A DNA stretch of 64,000 nt, taken from NCBI GenBank assembly GCA_050084515.1, contig CM114275.1:8804001-8868000 (forward strand). Reading direction: 5' to 3'. A model generated the notes under the pieces. It was not told the DNA's origin. It searched no databases and saw only the letters and a list, made by a program, of their open reading frames with translations. Origin of the DNA: Blasia pusilla. Its lineage: Eukaryota; Marchantiophyta; Marchantiopsida; Blasiales. Positions within the stretch are counted from its first letter, which is position 1; every line of letters begins with the position of its first letter. Both the position numbers and the translations under genes were made by a program. Shown one piece after another: positions 24,201-33,582 of this stretch.

Positions 24201-25906
24201 CTGATGTATGACGATAAACTCATCTCTCTCTTGCTTGCATACTTCACATTCTACATCAGATACATCCACTGAAGATGCATATCTCCGCTAGCTTCCGAAG
24301 TGCTCAAACAGTGGAGACCATTCTCGTCCTTGGAACATGTGGGATCTAGAGAATGAATGTATGCGCTTGAAAGATCAAAACCTTTGCATTCAGCTTCCGA
24401 AGTGCTCAAACAGTGAAGAGCATTCTCGTTACAGCGACTCCTTGGAACATGTGGGAGCTAGAGAATGAATGCATGCACTTGAAAGATCAAAACCAAAGCA
24501 TTCAGACAGAGGCAACCTGAATTTCTCCATCTTCACCAAATTTTCCATGAAGTGCGGGGAACACTATGTCTGTAGTAGCCCGCAAGTGCTGTAGAAATTC
24601 TGATAGCGTTTGGAAACCCTGGGCCATCCTAACCAGCCAAAACCACCTCTCGTCAGAACTTTTAGCTACCTGAAACAAGATTCCAACAAGGACTCTCGTA
24701 TTTCTATGCAGTCTTTATAAAAAGAGAAGACTATCGACAAATAATTTTGTAGGTCTCTGACAAACAAAATTTGCAGCTCCAAAAGAAATGTACCCATAAA
24801 GCTGGGCAAGTGATCATCATACCAACTAAAACTGTGGCGAGATTAATCAGCAAATAATCTAGCAATTGAGCCCAACATACCCAGCCAGCATGTAGTCAAA
24901 ATCAGAGGGTGTGTTGGAATACATCTGCACATCACATTTTTCGCAGCACATATTTTAGTAACCACCCAATGTGCTTCTAGCGATCCCGATCATTTCATAC
25001 AGTCAATGCAGGTCAATTTGCTATTTGCTTGCATTCACCTCATGTCCAGAAGATTCTTATTTGGAAGCACTGGACTACTGTAAGTGAGAATCTTGAAATT
25101 GAACTTTGAGATCATGAACTGCGGAGTCAAAACCCTCAAAACTGTGCAGCAGTCTACGATTTTCCACAGATCCATCAGATCTACTGGTCCCATGTACTAC
25201 TGTCTACCACCGTCCACAGATTCTTCAGAACACTGGCCCCATTCTTGCCTGTACAGCAAGGACAATGACCAAGTTCCGGTGAAGCTTCCGAATTCGTCCC
25301 TGGGTCTTAAGAAGTAAGTACAACTGAATCACTTCATTGCAAGAAAATGTGTAATCGTTCTGGTGTAGCCTCCTAGTTCATAATTGGAGCTAAAGAAGCC
25401 GAAAGCTAATTAGTCACCTGGCTGGCTGAAATTGCATAGGCATTCAAGTTGGTGTCCAGGTAGTAACAGCTGATTGCAACGTCATCCCCCTGCTCAGAAA
25501 CCAAACAAAGAGAAAATTGATAAGTTTCCTAATTCGAGCCCCAAAACAAAGTCAGTCCATTGCCCACATCCATTTCGGAGCCACCCCAACGTCTGAAGGT
25601 AAGCCGAGGTATTACAAGATTAGAAGAATACCACGCAGTGCTCCAAGTTAAGAATAGTGGAAAACTTTCCCCACTGTTACGAAATCTGAGCATTCATTCC
25701 AAAGGAGAGGAGACAGAAGAGATAGGTCCATGAGTCCATCAAAATCATCAAAGAGACGTGACTCGGAAGAGTGAACCCAGTGACTCGGCCGAGGGAAACA
25801 CCTGCAGATGGTCTAGTACAGAACGAGCCGAGTTCAACGAAATTCCCCTTTCTGCCGAGGGACCACCGCATAGCAGGGCCACTCTCAACTTGGAGTCCAC
25901 TTCCAT
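15209..25906 (-). CDS. DDL: Fused two-domain D-alanine:D-alanine ligase, 24 exons, 892 aa
   Basis: Plants carry a tandem fusion of two bacterial Ddl units; the enzyme joins two D-Ala with ATP for plastid peptidoglycan. I traced 24 coding exons, all bounded by AG/GT and in frame (2679 bases): 25802-25906, 25418-25489, 24881-24924, 24517-24628, 23905-23976, 22632-22694, 22225-22302, 21669-21761, 21239-21358, 20585-20665, 20098-20325, 19739-19786, 19189-19431, 18844-18932, 18436-18680, 17800-17868, 17462-17526, 17136-17335, 16791-16869, 16349-16616, 16052-16097, 15733-15841, 15500-15562, 15209-15295. Domain 1 (about 8-370): LLCGGPSAERGIS, HGKFGEDG (101-108), VKPARGGSSVGVS (183 on); its C-terminal NTxPGMT loop is degenerate (DINLISGMEQTS, 353-364). 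Domain 2 (about 420-870): LFGGDSSERQVSL, HGGFGENG (566-573), VKPASDGCSTGVARL (661 on), EPFIETDD, and a complete EANTVPGMTPS (848-858), so domain 2 is the likely catalytic half. The ATG at 25906 leaves no transit peptide; a TTGCAG acceptor just upstream (near 25937) would allow a 5' exon in the 26.0-26.4 kb GC-rich region. No disabling change seen. Confidence 0.93.
22914..23650 (+). mobile_element. Solo Ty1/copia-type LTR in ligase intron 5, 737 bp
   Basis: Begins TGTTAGGATTTC and ends TTTCAACA, flanked by a perfect 5-bp duplication ACAGT (22909-22913 and 23651-23655). It is closely similar along its length to the 3' LTR of the copia element at 35173-36312, which identifies the family. It lies wholly inside the intron between exons 5 and 6, in antisense orientation to the ligase gene, so it need not disturb the protein. 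Confidence 0.9.
24289..24504. repeat. Tandem duplication of about 105 bp in ligase intron 4
   Basis: The block beginning AGCTTCCGAAGTGCTCAAAC occurs twice in direct tandem (24289-24391 and 24392-24504) with small differences, including an 8-10 base insertion in the second copy. It lies between exons 3 and 4/5 splice sites and does not touch coding sequence. Confidence 0.75.
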
Positions 25907-26778
25907 CGTCGTCTCTTCTCGTACGTCCTCACCAATTTTCTGCAATGTGTAGGCTCTGGGTGAGAAAGCATGAAAACGCCGCAACACAACAATTCACGCA
26001 CAAATAGTCGAAATAATCGTTCTCACAGCTCCGTTCTGCAGAGAGAAGAAAAAACCAGCAGCGAAGCCCACACCACTGACAAGCTGGCGACCGTGGACGC
26101 AGACATCCCGGCGGCCCAATTGCGGCTCCTCTGCGATCTACGAAGAGAGGAGACGAAGAACGCGGGTGAGCTTGAATTAGAGCGCAGTTCCTTCCCTCTG
26201 TGGCTGTGCACGGGCACACCACGAGAGACCTCCCTGTATCCCCTCGCTGGGCAAGAAACCAGCGCAGTAGACGACCATCCCAATTCCGCAATCCATGGAA
26301 GCTGCCCACGCATGAGAGTGCTGAAAGTCATTGCGCGAGCGCATGGAGCAGCAGTGATCTCCGTTCTAAGCACGCGGCACCGTTAGGAGCAGCACTGCTA
26401 CAACCACCGAAAAATGTCGAATGGCAGCTCCCTCCGCCGGAGCTCTGCGGCTCTTGCAGTCACCCAGGCCCGCCCTTACACATAGAACGCCTACAGCTCA
26501 CGCTCCTGTACTCCCCGCAGTGCAGAATTCCTCAGATGGGGGGTGGGTCGTCAAGCAAACAGAGCGCGACCCCATTCAACTCACCGACACATCCCGCTGG
26601 CTATCCCGCGTTCATGGACGGATCAGAGGCCCCCACACGCCCATTCTCACAATCGGTGGCGATTCGCATCTTCGTCGTCACGGCTCAAGCTTTCATGACC
26701 CGATGTTGCAAAGGTTCACGCATTCAACTTTTGCAATATAGCAATTGCCAAGTCTAGCATGAAATCATAGCTCTCATA
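25907..26778. other. GC-rich 5' region of the ligase gene
   Basis: Noticeably more GC- and CpG-rich than its surroundings, with long but mutually overlapping frames on both strands, as expected for a promoter/5' region. A minus-strand frame at 26373-26023 is rich in Ser, Ala and Arg, as chloroplast transit peptides are, but it is in a different frame from the ligase and would need splicing to join it. No TATA box was recognised. Confidence 0.4.
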
Positions 26779-27608
26779 CCCTGATAAAACACAATTCTAT
26801 TAGAAAGAAATTCAACAATTGCAAGATTCTATCTCTATTGACAACGTTGCCTATAGTAACCAGAGGTAAGCCTCCATCTATAAATGGTGAAGATTCACTT
26901 GGTATAGGATGGAGAACTCCTTCTGACTAAGAAGAGAGCCTAACTAAGACATCAGACTTTATGCCTGCACACGGTGGATACATCATAGCCCCCATTTTAA
27001 AGAACAACCTTCTCCGTCTTGTTCATAGACGGATGTGCTTAGACTCACATAAGTTTATCAAACCCCTAATTTTAACGAACAACCTTCTCCGTCTTGTTCA
27101 TAGACGGATGTGCTTAGACTCGCAGAAGTTTATCCTACCCCTGATTTAACGAACGGCCTTCTCCGTCTTGTTCATGTGCGGACGTCGTTGGACTCATGAC
27201 AGCACCACCGGTTAGCCCCTCATCCGCCAAAAAACAAAACCAGATCGCGGAGAAGTTTCATTTATTTAGACTAAGTTTGCTTTATAAACGAACGCGTTGA
27301 TTATTCTTCGACGATGAGACGACGTACGTGAATCCGATGGCACCGGCCAGGCGTAGTCTCTTTTTCGCCAGCTTGCTGGATCTCTAAGTGTGCTAGACAC
27401 CATCGCAGTGGATCGCCAGACCGAGACATGGCACTAAATTAAATCGAGCGATGAACTGAACGGAGGAGTCATCATCATCACGGGTTTAATCAGCAATTTC
27501 CAGGTCTTCAGCCACACTAGATCCGTTTGAAGTTGAGCTACATCTGTGTGCGAAACTCATGGTTCCAAATATGATTGAAACGTAGCGCCTTGGGCCCGTA
27601 GCCATTCC
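26779..27608. repeat. Dispersed repeat A, copy 1, with 75-bp tandem repeats
   Basis: Matches 29443-30343 in the same orientation; shared landmarks are CAACAATTGCAAGATTCTAT, GACTAAGAAGAGAGCC, CCCCTCATCCGC and GGCACTAAATTAAATCG. This copy contains about three tandem units of 75 bp (26990-27200) built on CCTTCTCCGTCTTGTTCAT. Absence of the 299-bp insertion at its TTTAATC site makes it the empty-site reference for the element at 29923-30221. No coding content. Whether it is a transposon or a segmental duplication is unclear. Confidence 0.6.
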
Positions 27609-27637
27609 TTTCAATGAGTAACATATGTCTGCAAAAT

Positions 27638-27710
27638 ACTTGGGTCTAAATATTTGTGAAATCGGCACTTTTCATTGAACCTTTGCATCTATTGCATTGT
27701 GCAGGCTAGG
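27638..27710 (+). repeat. Inverted breakpoint duplication, left copy (73 bp)
   Basis: ACTTGGGTCTAA...GCAGGCTAGG, the 3' end of an RDR intron plus six exon bases. It recurs as an exact inverse (one mismatch) at 30637-30709. Such inverted duplicates at both ends of an inverted segment are the usual scar of an inversion formed from staggered breaks. Confidence 0.8.
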
Positions 27711-29068
27711 CACAGTCCACGAAACTTGTATTGTAGACCAAGAGAACCATTTCGCCAAGGAGATCCGTACACACCTATGACGAAGAGATGCATGACAAAC
27801 AAGAGCAGGTCTGATGAAGAAAACTGGCGAGGTGCACGGGTTCGGACCACAGACTTCATTCCTGACAATGTGATCGAGCAGTCTTTTGTGCGCATGATAG
27901 AAACTGAATTCCCAGGAACATTTCAAACTATGATACTGAATCAGGTCCTGGGTTCAACAAGAATCTTTGAGTCGGCCCCAACAAGTCTCCATGTCCTGAG
28001 AGGGAACTCCTACAGTGCTGCACAGATAGTTATGCCCATGGTGAATGCTGACAATTTTAGGATCCCTTTTGATATCCTCCTGTACATGATCAACCATCTC
28101 ATCCAACTCGGGAAACTCAGTGATTCCACTCTAGACGACAAGTTTTTCATGCAGGTGAGTTCAGATACTTCGGCTGGAAAGCTGGCAATGAGGCTTCTTG
28201 CATCTCATGAGGATGTCTCCCATGAGCCATGGAAGATATCGAAAGCAAAATTCGACGACATCAAGTCTCTCAGAGCACCAGTACCAAATTTCTACAAGGT
28301 AGGAAAAGGGAGGGCATGGATTCATCCACTTGTGGTAACACCGACGAAGGTATACAGTACAGGGCCTGAGGTAGAAACCTTGAACCGAATAGTCAGGAAG
28401 CATGAGCAATATAGCTGTAACTTTCTACGAGTCAATTTTGTTGACGAGAATTTTGGACCGCCCACGAGTTCTGCTATTACGTCAGAGATGGATACACAAC
28501 GTTCTGATGCATACGAGAGTAGCAAAGAAGTTTTGAGAGAGAGGTGCATTTTCATCGGCAACAGGAAGCAAGATTTCTTGGCATTTTCAGCAAGTCGGCC
28601 GAGGGAAGGCCAGTGGTGGATGTTTGCTGGAGTCTCAGGGGGGCCAGAAATACCTGAGATCACTGCAGATTCACTGCAGGCCTTTCCCAGAGATGCAATG
28701 TAGCGAAATGTGCAGCACTCATGGGCCTGTGCTTTTCCTCATCGACTGGAATTTCTACCTCTTCAGGTGAAAAAGATCCCAGATACATGTGGCGAAACCT
28801 ACTGTTTCTCAGACAGTGTTGGCAAGATTTCCGCGTATAGTATTGGCTCGCACTATATCAGCTGCCTGTGGTTTTCCAGTTGGAGTGGTGCCCTCTGCCT
28901 TTCAAGTGTGCTACGGTGTTTATAAAGGCCTGGTTTGCGGTGGATCCTCATGCTTCTTCTTCATGGAAGCTGCATTTAAGGCCTAGTATGTACGAGTTTG
29001 ACTCTCCTCACATGGATCTAGAGGTTCTTGAGTGCACCCATATGTTTCCTTACTTTCTCAATCGGTAG
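27705..29068 (+). pseudogene. RNA-dependent RNA polymerase (RDR1/2-type) exon 2, broken
   Basis: RDR enzymes make double-stranded RNA for small-RNA silencing. After an intron-like TGCAG acceptor (27704), one frame stays open to 28703 and covers the region ahead of the catalytic core: RVRTTDFIPD, NFRIPFDILLYMINHL, TKVYSTGPEVETLNRIVRKH, FLRVNFVDENFG, and FLAFSASRPREGQWWMF. All match the plant RDR consensus. Beyond 28703 the homology continues but jumps frames at least three times (KKIPDTCGETYCFSDSVGKI, then PSAFQVCYGVYKG, then LRPSMYEFDSPHMDLEVLE), and it stops near 29068 before the DxDGD catalytic loop. The N-terminal exon lies in inverse orientation at 30769-31524. Not functional. Confidence 0.8.
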
Positions 29069-29442
29069 GTTATAAGCCAACTATCTATTCTAGGTGTGAG
29101 ATTTTGCTCATCCCATTTCCCTCTCGCACAAACATCACTTGGCCTCTTGATTCTTCCTTCTACTTATTTTCGGAGTTTCCGAGCACTCAATAAGTCCATG
29201 TGGGAAAAAGACCATGTGTTCTAGTGTCAAGTGTGTTCAATTATTTTGGATTAGTAAGTCTATATTACTCCTTTATTTTAGTTTTAAGTCTTATTTTAAT
29301 TTAAATCTTTAAATTGACACTAGTTTTCAAAGGACCAGAAAATAGATCAGAAATTTTTATTTTTCCAAAGACAAGGTATTTCAATTCCCCTTAGGAAATT
29401 AAAAATTAATCATTATGATACTGCAATTGTATAATTGTACCT

Positions 29443-30343
29443 TGATGACAATACAATTGCATAGGAAAGAGAAACAACAATTGCAAGATTCTATCTCTAG
29501 TAACCAAAGTAAGCTTCAATTCACTTACGATGGAATGGAGATCTGCTTATGACTAAGAAGAGAGCCGAACTGTTTACAAAGTTTTAGCTAACAGATTTAT
29601 AATGTTTTGGAAATAGCCCTTATTCATATGCGGATGTGCTTGGACTAAAGGCAGTATCATCGGTCAGCCCCTCATCCGCAAAAAGCAAAAACAGATCGCG
29701 GAGAGGTTTCATTTATTTAGACTAAGTTTGCTCTATAAAGGAACGCTTTGAGTATTCCTTTGACGATGAGACGACGTACGTCAGTGATGGCACCGGCCAG
29801 GCGTTGCTTGATCTCTAAGTGTGCTGGACACAAGCGCAGTAGATCGCCAGACCGAGACGTGGCACTAAATTAAATCGGGCGACGAACTGAACGGAGGAGT
29901 GATAATCATGACGGGTTTAATAGGGCCACTCATTTCCTCCCGACGGGGAACAAATACGGGGACGGAGGAAATTCCCGTGTAGTCCACACGAATGGACTTT
30001 ATTAATAATAATAATAACTTTTTTATAAACAATAATTTAAAAATTGGTATCGCCCGAAAGAGCTCAAAAATTTCTTTCGGACAAAAATTTCTTTCGGACG
30101 TCCCGGCTGACGGCTCCCGTTCCCAGAAACGGGAGCCGTGTGTAGGTACCCGTTTCTTCAAACGGGCATTGGCCGTTGCCACGACTCCCGGGGGCCTCCC
30201 AACTCCGACAGTGAGTGGCCCTAATAAGCAAATTCCAGGCCTTCAACAACAACAGACCCGTTTCGAGTTGAGCTAGATCATTGTGCGAAACTCACGGTTT
30301 GACATATGACTGAAACGTGGCGCCTGGGGCCCGTAGCCATTCC
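29443..30343. repeat. Dispersed repeat A, copy 2
   Basis: Direct repeat of 26779-27608, lacking most of the 75-bp tandem array and containing a 299-bp inverted-repeat transposon (29923-30221). Together the two copies bracket the RDR exon 2 relic. No open frame. Confidence 0.6.
29923..30221. mobile_element. Small non-autonomous DNA transposon (MITE), 299 bp
   Basis: Bounded by perfect 10-bp inverted repeats GGGCCACTCA (29923-29932) and TGAGTGGCCC (30212-30221), flanked by TAATA on both sides (29918-29922, 30222-30226). Copy 1 of repeat A preserves the uninterrupted site TTTAATCAGCAA at the same position. The interior has further self-complementary stretches (CGGCTCCCGTT / AACGGGAGCCG) that would fold into a strong hairpin. 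The superfamily is not certain: GGGCC-type ends fit PIF/Harbinger, but a 5-bp duplication does not. Confidence 0.8.
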
Positions 30344-30636
30344 ACTTTCTTATTCTGTGGCATGTTCGTGAGCTGGCTGAAGACGCCTTTCACAGCGGGG
30401 GTGTCTAGAATCGTCGCTGGGATCCTCAGTGTGTACCACTCCCGTCCCATCGGGGTTCGACCTGCGCCGGTGTCGTCTGGTTGGTCAAGAGCTCATCAAA
30501 ACAAGCATTGGCAGGACATATGACTCCCGCGGATAAGAATCCCAATTCGAAGCTAGCGCTGACGCAAGCTGGACCGTAACACTACTGTTTGAAATTTGAC
30601 GAGTATGCTCAAAGCGCACTCGGTCTATTGCATTGT

Positions 30637-30709
30637 CCTAGCCTGCACAATGCAATAGATGCAAAGGTTCAATGAAAAGTGCCGATTTCACAAATAATTA
30701 GACCCAAGT
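30637..30709 (-). repeat. Inverted breakpoint duplication, right copy (73 bp)
   Basis: Inverse of 27638-27710. On the minus strand it completes the intron that starts at the GTATGT donor following 30769: the TGCAG acceptor ends at 30643, after which only GCTAGG of exon 2 remains before the sequence diverges. This fixes the break at the start of exon 2. Confidence 0.8.
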
Positions 30710-30768
30710 AGCCGCAGAAGAGAAATCTGTAAGGCAAAGACTGAAAATTCAGTTGAGCGAGAACATAC

Positions 30769-31524
30769 CTACGACTACTTGAGATCATAAGTATGTTCTT
30801 TGCTTTCCTATTGCCGAGAATGGTCATAGCCCTCTTACAGTATTCGCTATACATGTCATGTTCACAAGAAAAATTGCACGACTAAACCACACATCCACAC
30901 TTCAATGTCGGAGGAGGTAATGCATCAATGAAAAAAGTTGGTTGAGACTGATGTAAGTGATTTTTCCTGAGTTTCGGAACACACAAGTAATAAGAAGCCT
31001 GTCATTTTATCACTGGTATCAGTCACCACCAATCGAGATACTTCACTCAAGTGAAACTCCAACTTGAAATCCACCAATATCCAATACTTTTGAATCTCAA
31101 ATGGAGTTCAAATGTCTCGTTCGCCACGCTCACTTCCAGTGTCACAGAACCATCATAATTCCACAAGGACGAAATAGTCTTTAGATGTCAGACATCCTAT
31201 AGACAATGTGTAGTGGTCGAAAATGTAAGTCGCAGGAGTTGGAAGATGTTGCACAACTCCTCGCTCAAGAACAGCCAACTTCAGCTCTCGATTGTACAAC
31301 ACTAGTTTATTGTTTCCCTCCGAGAGCTTCACTGCTGTCGTCACCATCTGCTTCTCCTTGAAATGAAGAAACCCAAAACGTTTGGATCTTGCATGATCAT
31401 GATGCAGAACTATCTTACAAGACTCAATCTGACCCTCTCCAAGTACTTCCTCCAGATATTCACGAAGATCATCCTCCTCCACAACCTGAGGGATATTGAA
31501 AACGTAAACTGCCATGTGGCACAT
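30769..31524 (-). pseudogene. RDR first exon (RRM-like N-terminal domain), separated by inversion
   Basis: Opens with ATG at 31524 (or 31515, MAVYVFNIPQ). The frame to 31153 encodes an RRM-like fold with KRFGFLHFKEKQ in the RNP-1 position, followed by NRELKLAVLERGV and LSIGCLTSKDYFVLVEL, as in the N-terminal domain of plant RDR1-type enzymes. Beyond 31153 homology continues (FKLEFHLSEVSRLVV) after a frameshift. The exon ends at a GTATGT donor at 30768 and the ~125-bp intron keeps its acceptor, but exon 2 is missing here and lies inverted at 27705 on. Likely a pseudogene. Confidence 0.7.
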
Positions 31525-33026
31525 TTTCGTTCAGCTCACTGTTATAAAGCTGTTAAACTTTGAATACATGCATCTTACAAGAGTGTACCCTTTACTTCAT
31601 TAACTCTGCACGTTGTCTGCAAGTTGGTAACAAGAATGACTTTCCTAAAAGTAGAGAATCTGCGTCACCTCCATTGAGTGAAGCCATTTCAGAAGCTGTT
31701 TTATCGAATTTAAGTCGGCTTGATATTCAAGGTGCTCATGGACGTCTCCCACGTACTTTTCTTCTCTCCTATCAACGACCCATCGGAAAAATTCAAGTTT
31801 GCAGCGTTCAAACTGGCATCCAATGAATGAAAAGTGTGATTCAAAAGCTAAGTTTAAAAGTTTAGAAACACAAGCAGTATGAAATAGCACATTATCTTCC
31901 ACTTGAAAAGCCGGACTGCCAAACTCTAGATAACCAACCGATTACAAAACACAGTAAGATCTTCTGCCTCCATAAAGTTCCTGAAGCGAGATGCCAACAG
32001 ATTCCAGGCGGTGGGACGTACACCAAAAATGATCATGTGGAACCGTGGCCTCCTCCTATAGACCAGATTGAACTCTCTGCCCAGATCCGAACTGCGGGGG
32101 TCCTTCGATCGTCTCACATAAACATGCCGGTATTCCCCACCCAGCTTGGGGATGCTGAGCTTTGGTATGTGCCTTTGATAGGTGAACTGATACTCCTCAC
32201 AAGCTTGGGAGGACGGAGATATATTGGGCTCAAGGCCGCTGATTATATGTAGAGGTTTGGCAAACAACTGATTTAGGATCTGGGGAGAATGTTTAAGCTC
32301 CCAGCCCGAGAGTCCAGACAGGGACTCGCTGTCCTATTTGTGCGGAGGGGCTGCCTCCAAGCGGCAGGGTGCCCAAAGAGAGCCCGCTTGTTAACCCCAG
32401 AGATCATCACTATCTGCCAAGGTGAACAGCCCTGGCTTTAAGCTGCAGAGGAGGGCCCGTGAATCCAGCTTCAAAAGAAGGAGAGGTCTCCATTTCTCCA
32501 ACTAAGTCCACTGGACACCTTACTTGTGGCACAACTGCCACAAGTTACATGGATTACAGGACACACTAATCCACACCTACCAACCAGGGGAACGACATCG
32601 CAAGCACACTACAGGTTCCAACTACAGCAGTGGGCAACTTGATAGAGAGTATTGCTCTATTGCTTGCACGCGGTTCACTCATTATAAGCTACCCAGGAGC
32701 AGTGCTTTGGAACATGTTGTCCCAACATACCAGGCCTGTCGGGACTTGTAGTTTTGGGGTTTAAACCCACCCAGGCCACAGAGAGACTGTACTCATTAAG
32801 TAGTGCCTGTCGTAGCCTTGCCGCCCTGGTTGGACGGTGCTTGAGACTGGGATGGGTGGAGAGAGAGAAGCAAGTGAAGAAGGTACCATATGAGAGGAGG
32901 GAGACACTCTCATATAGTGTGAGTGCTGACCAAACAATGAGTTTGTGGGGAGCTTCCAAGTGTCAACCAAGAAACTCTTCACCACACCATCTACTTTACC
33001 TGATTGGGATCCCCAATAGACATTAC
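31525..33026. other. No confident gene
   Basis: Short minus-strand frames at 31902-31645 (KLEFFRWVVDRREEKYVGD) and 32267-31926 look faintly coding but match nothing I recognise. The remainder (32.3-33.0 kb) shows no open frame of note. Confidence 0.3.
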
Positions 33027-33485
33027 TTACCAGTGCAGCAGCTTTGGGCAATGAATCAAGCCTACTGATGTGTTGAACAATTCTGGTGCTACCAGCTTAG
33101 CAATATCAGCATATGCTCTTGCTCTGTGTGTTGTGAATTTTGCGCAGGAGACCAAGTAATGACTAGAGGTTTCGTCCCCATCGTCACACAAGGCGCAAGA
33201 GTTTAGTCGTGTTCCCATCATGCTTTTCTTATGGTTCAAGGGGATTGCCCCCGTCCTGAACTTGAACTTGAGCCGGGTTCCCAAGCAAGGGGTTCCCCGC
33301 AAATAGTTCTTCAGTTCTGCCATCTCGGGATATACCGTCAAAAGAGAGAGGTCAGACATCTTCATGGCTTCCTCCATGCTGATCTGCTGTGAACGTTTGC
33401 CCACTGCTTTGGTTATGGTATCCACGAATGCTTTCTCATCTTGCTCCCACAGTTCAGGCCCTGCTGGGAGCTTGGATGCTTGCAC
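33027..33485 (-). pseudogene. LINE-like reverse transcriptase C-terminal fragment
   Basis: A single minus-strand frame ends with RTGAIPLNHKKS, then NSCALCDDGDETSSHYLVSC. The C-x2-C-x8-H-x4/5-C arrangement after a G-x-IP stretch is the zinc-binding segment typical of the region downstream of non-LTR retrotransposon reverse transcriptases. The polymerase itself is absent, so this is a truncated scrap. It abuts a GA microsatellite. Confidence 0.5.
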
Positions 33486-33517
33486 AATCTCTTGAACCTT
33501 TTTCGTCCAAGATTTGG

Positions 33518-33533
33518 CCTCTCTCTCTCTCTC

Positions 33534-33577
<44 letters not shown>
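33518..33577. repeat. (CT)n / (GA)n microsatellite
   Basis: CTCTCTCTCTCTCTC, a short AGCG break, then about 40 bases of uninterrupted GA: the two halves are inverse complements and can fold on each other. Confidence 0.95.

Positions 33578-33582
<5 letters not shown>

Noticed and set aside
26990-27200. CRISPR-like array
   Set aside because: Units are contiguous 75-bp tandem repeats without spacers, in eukaryotic DNA.
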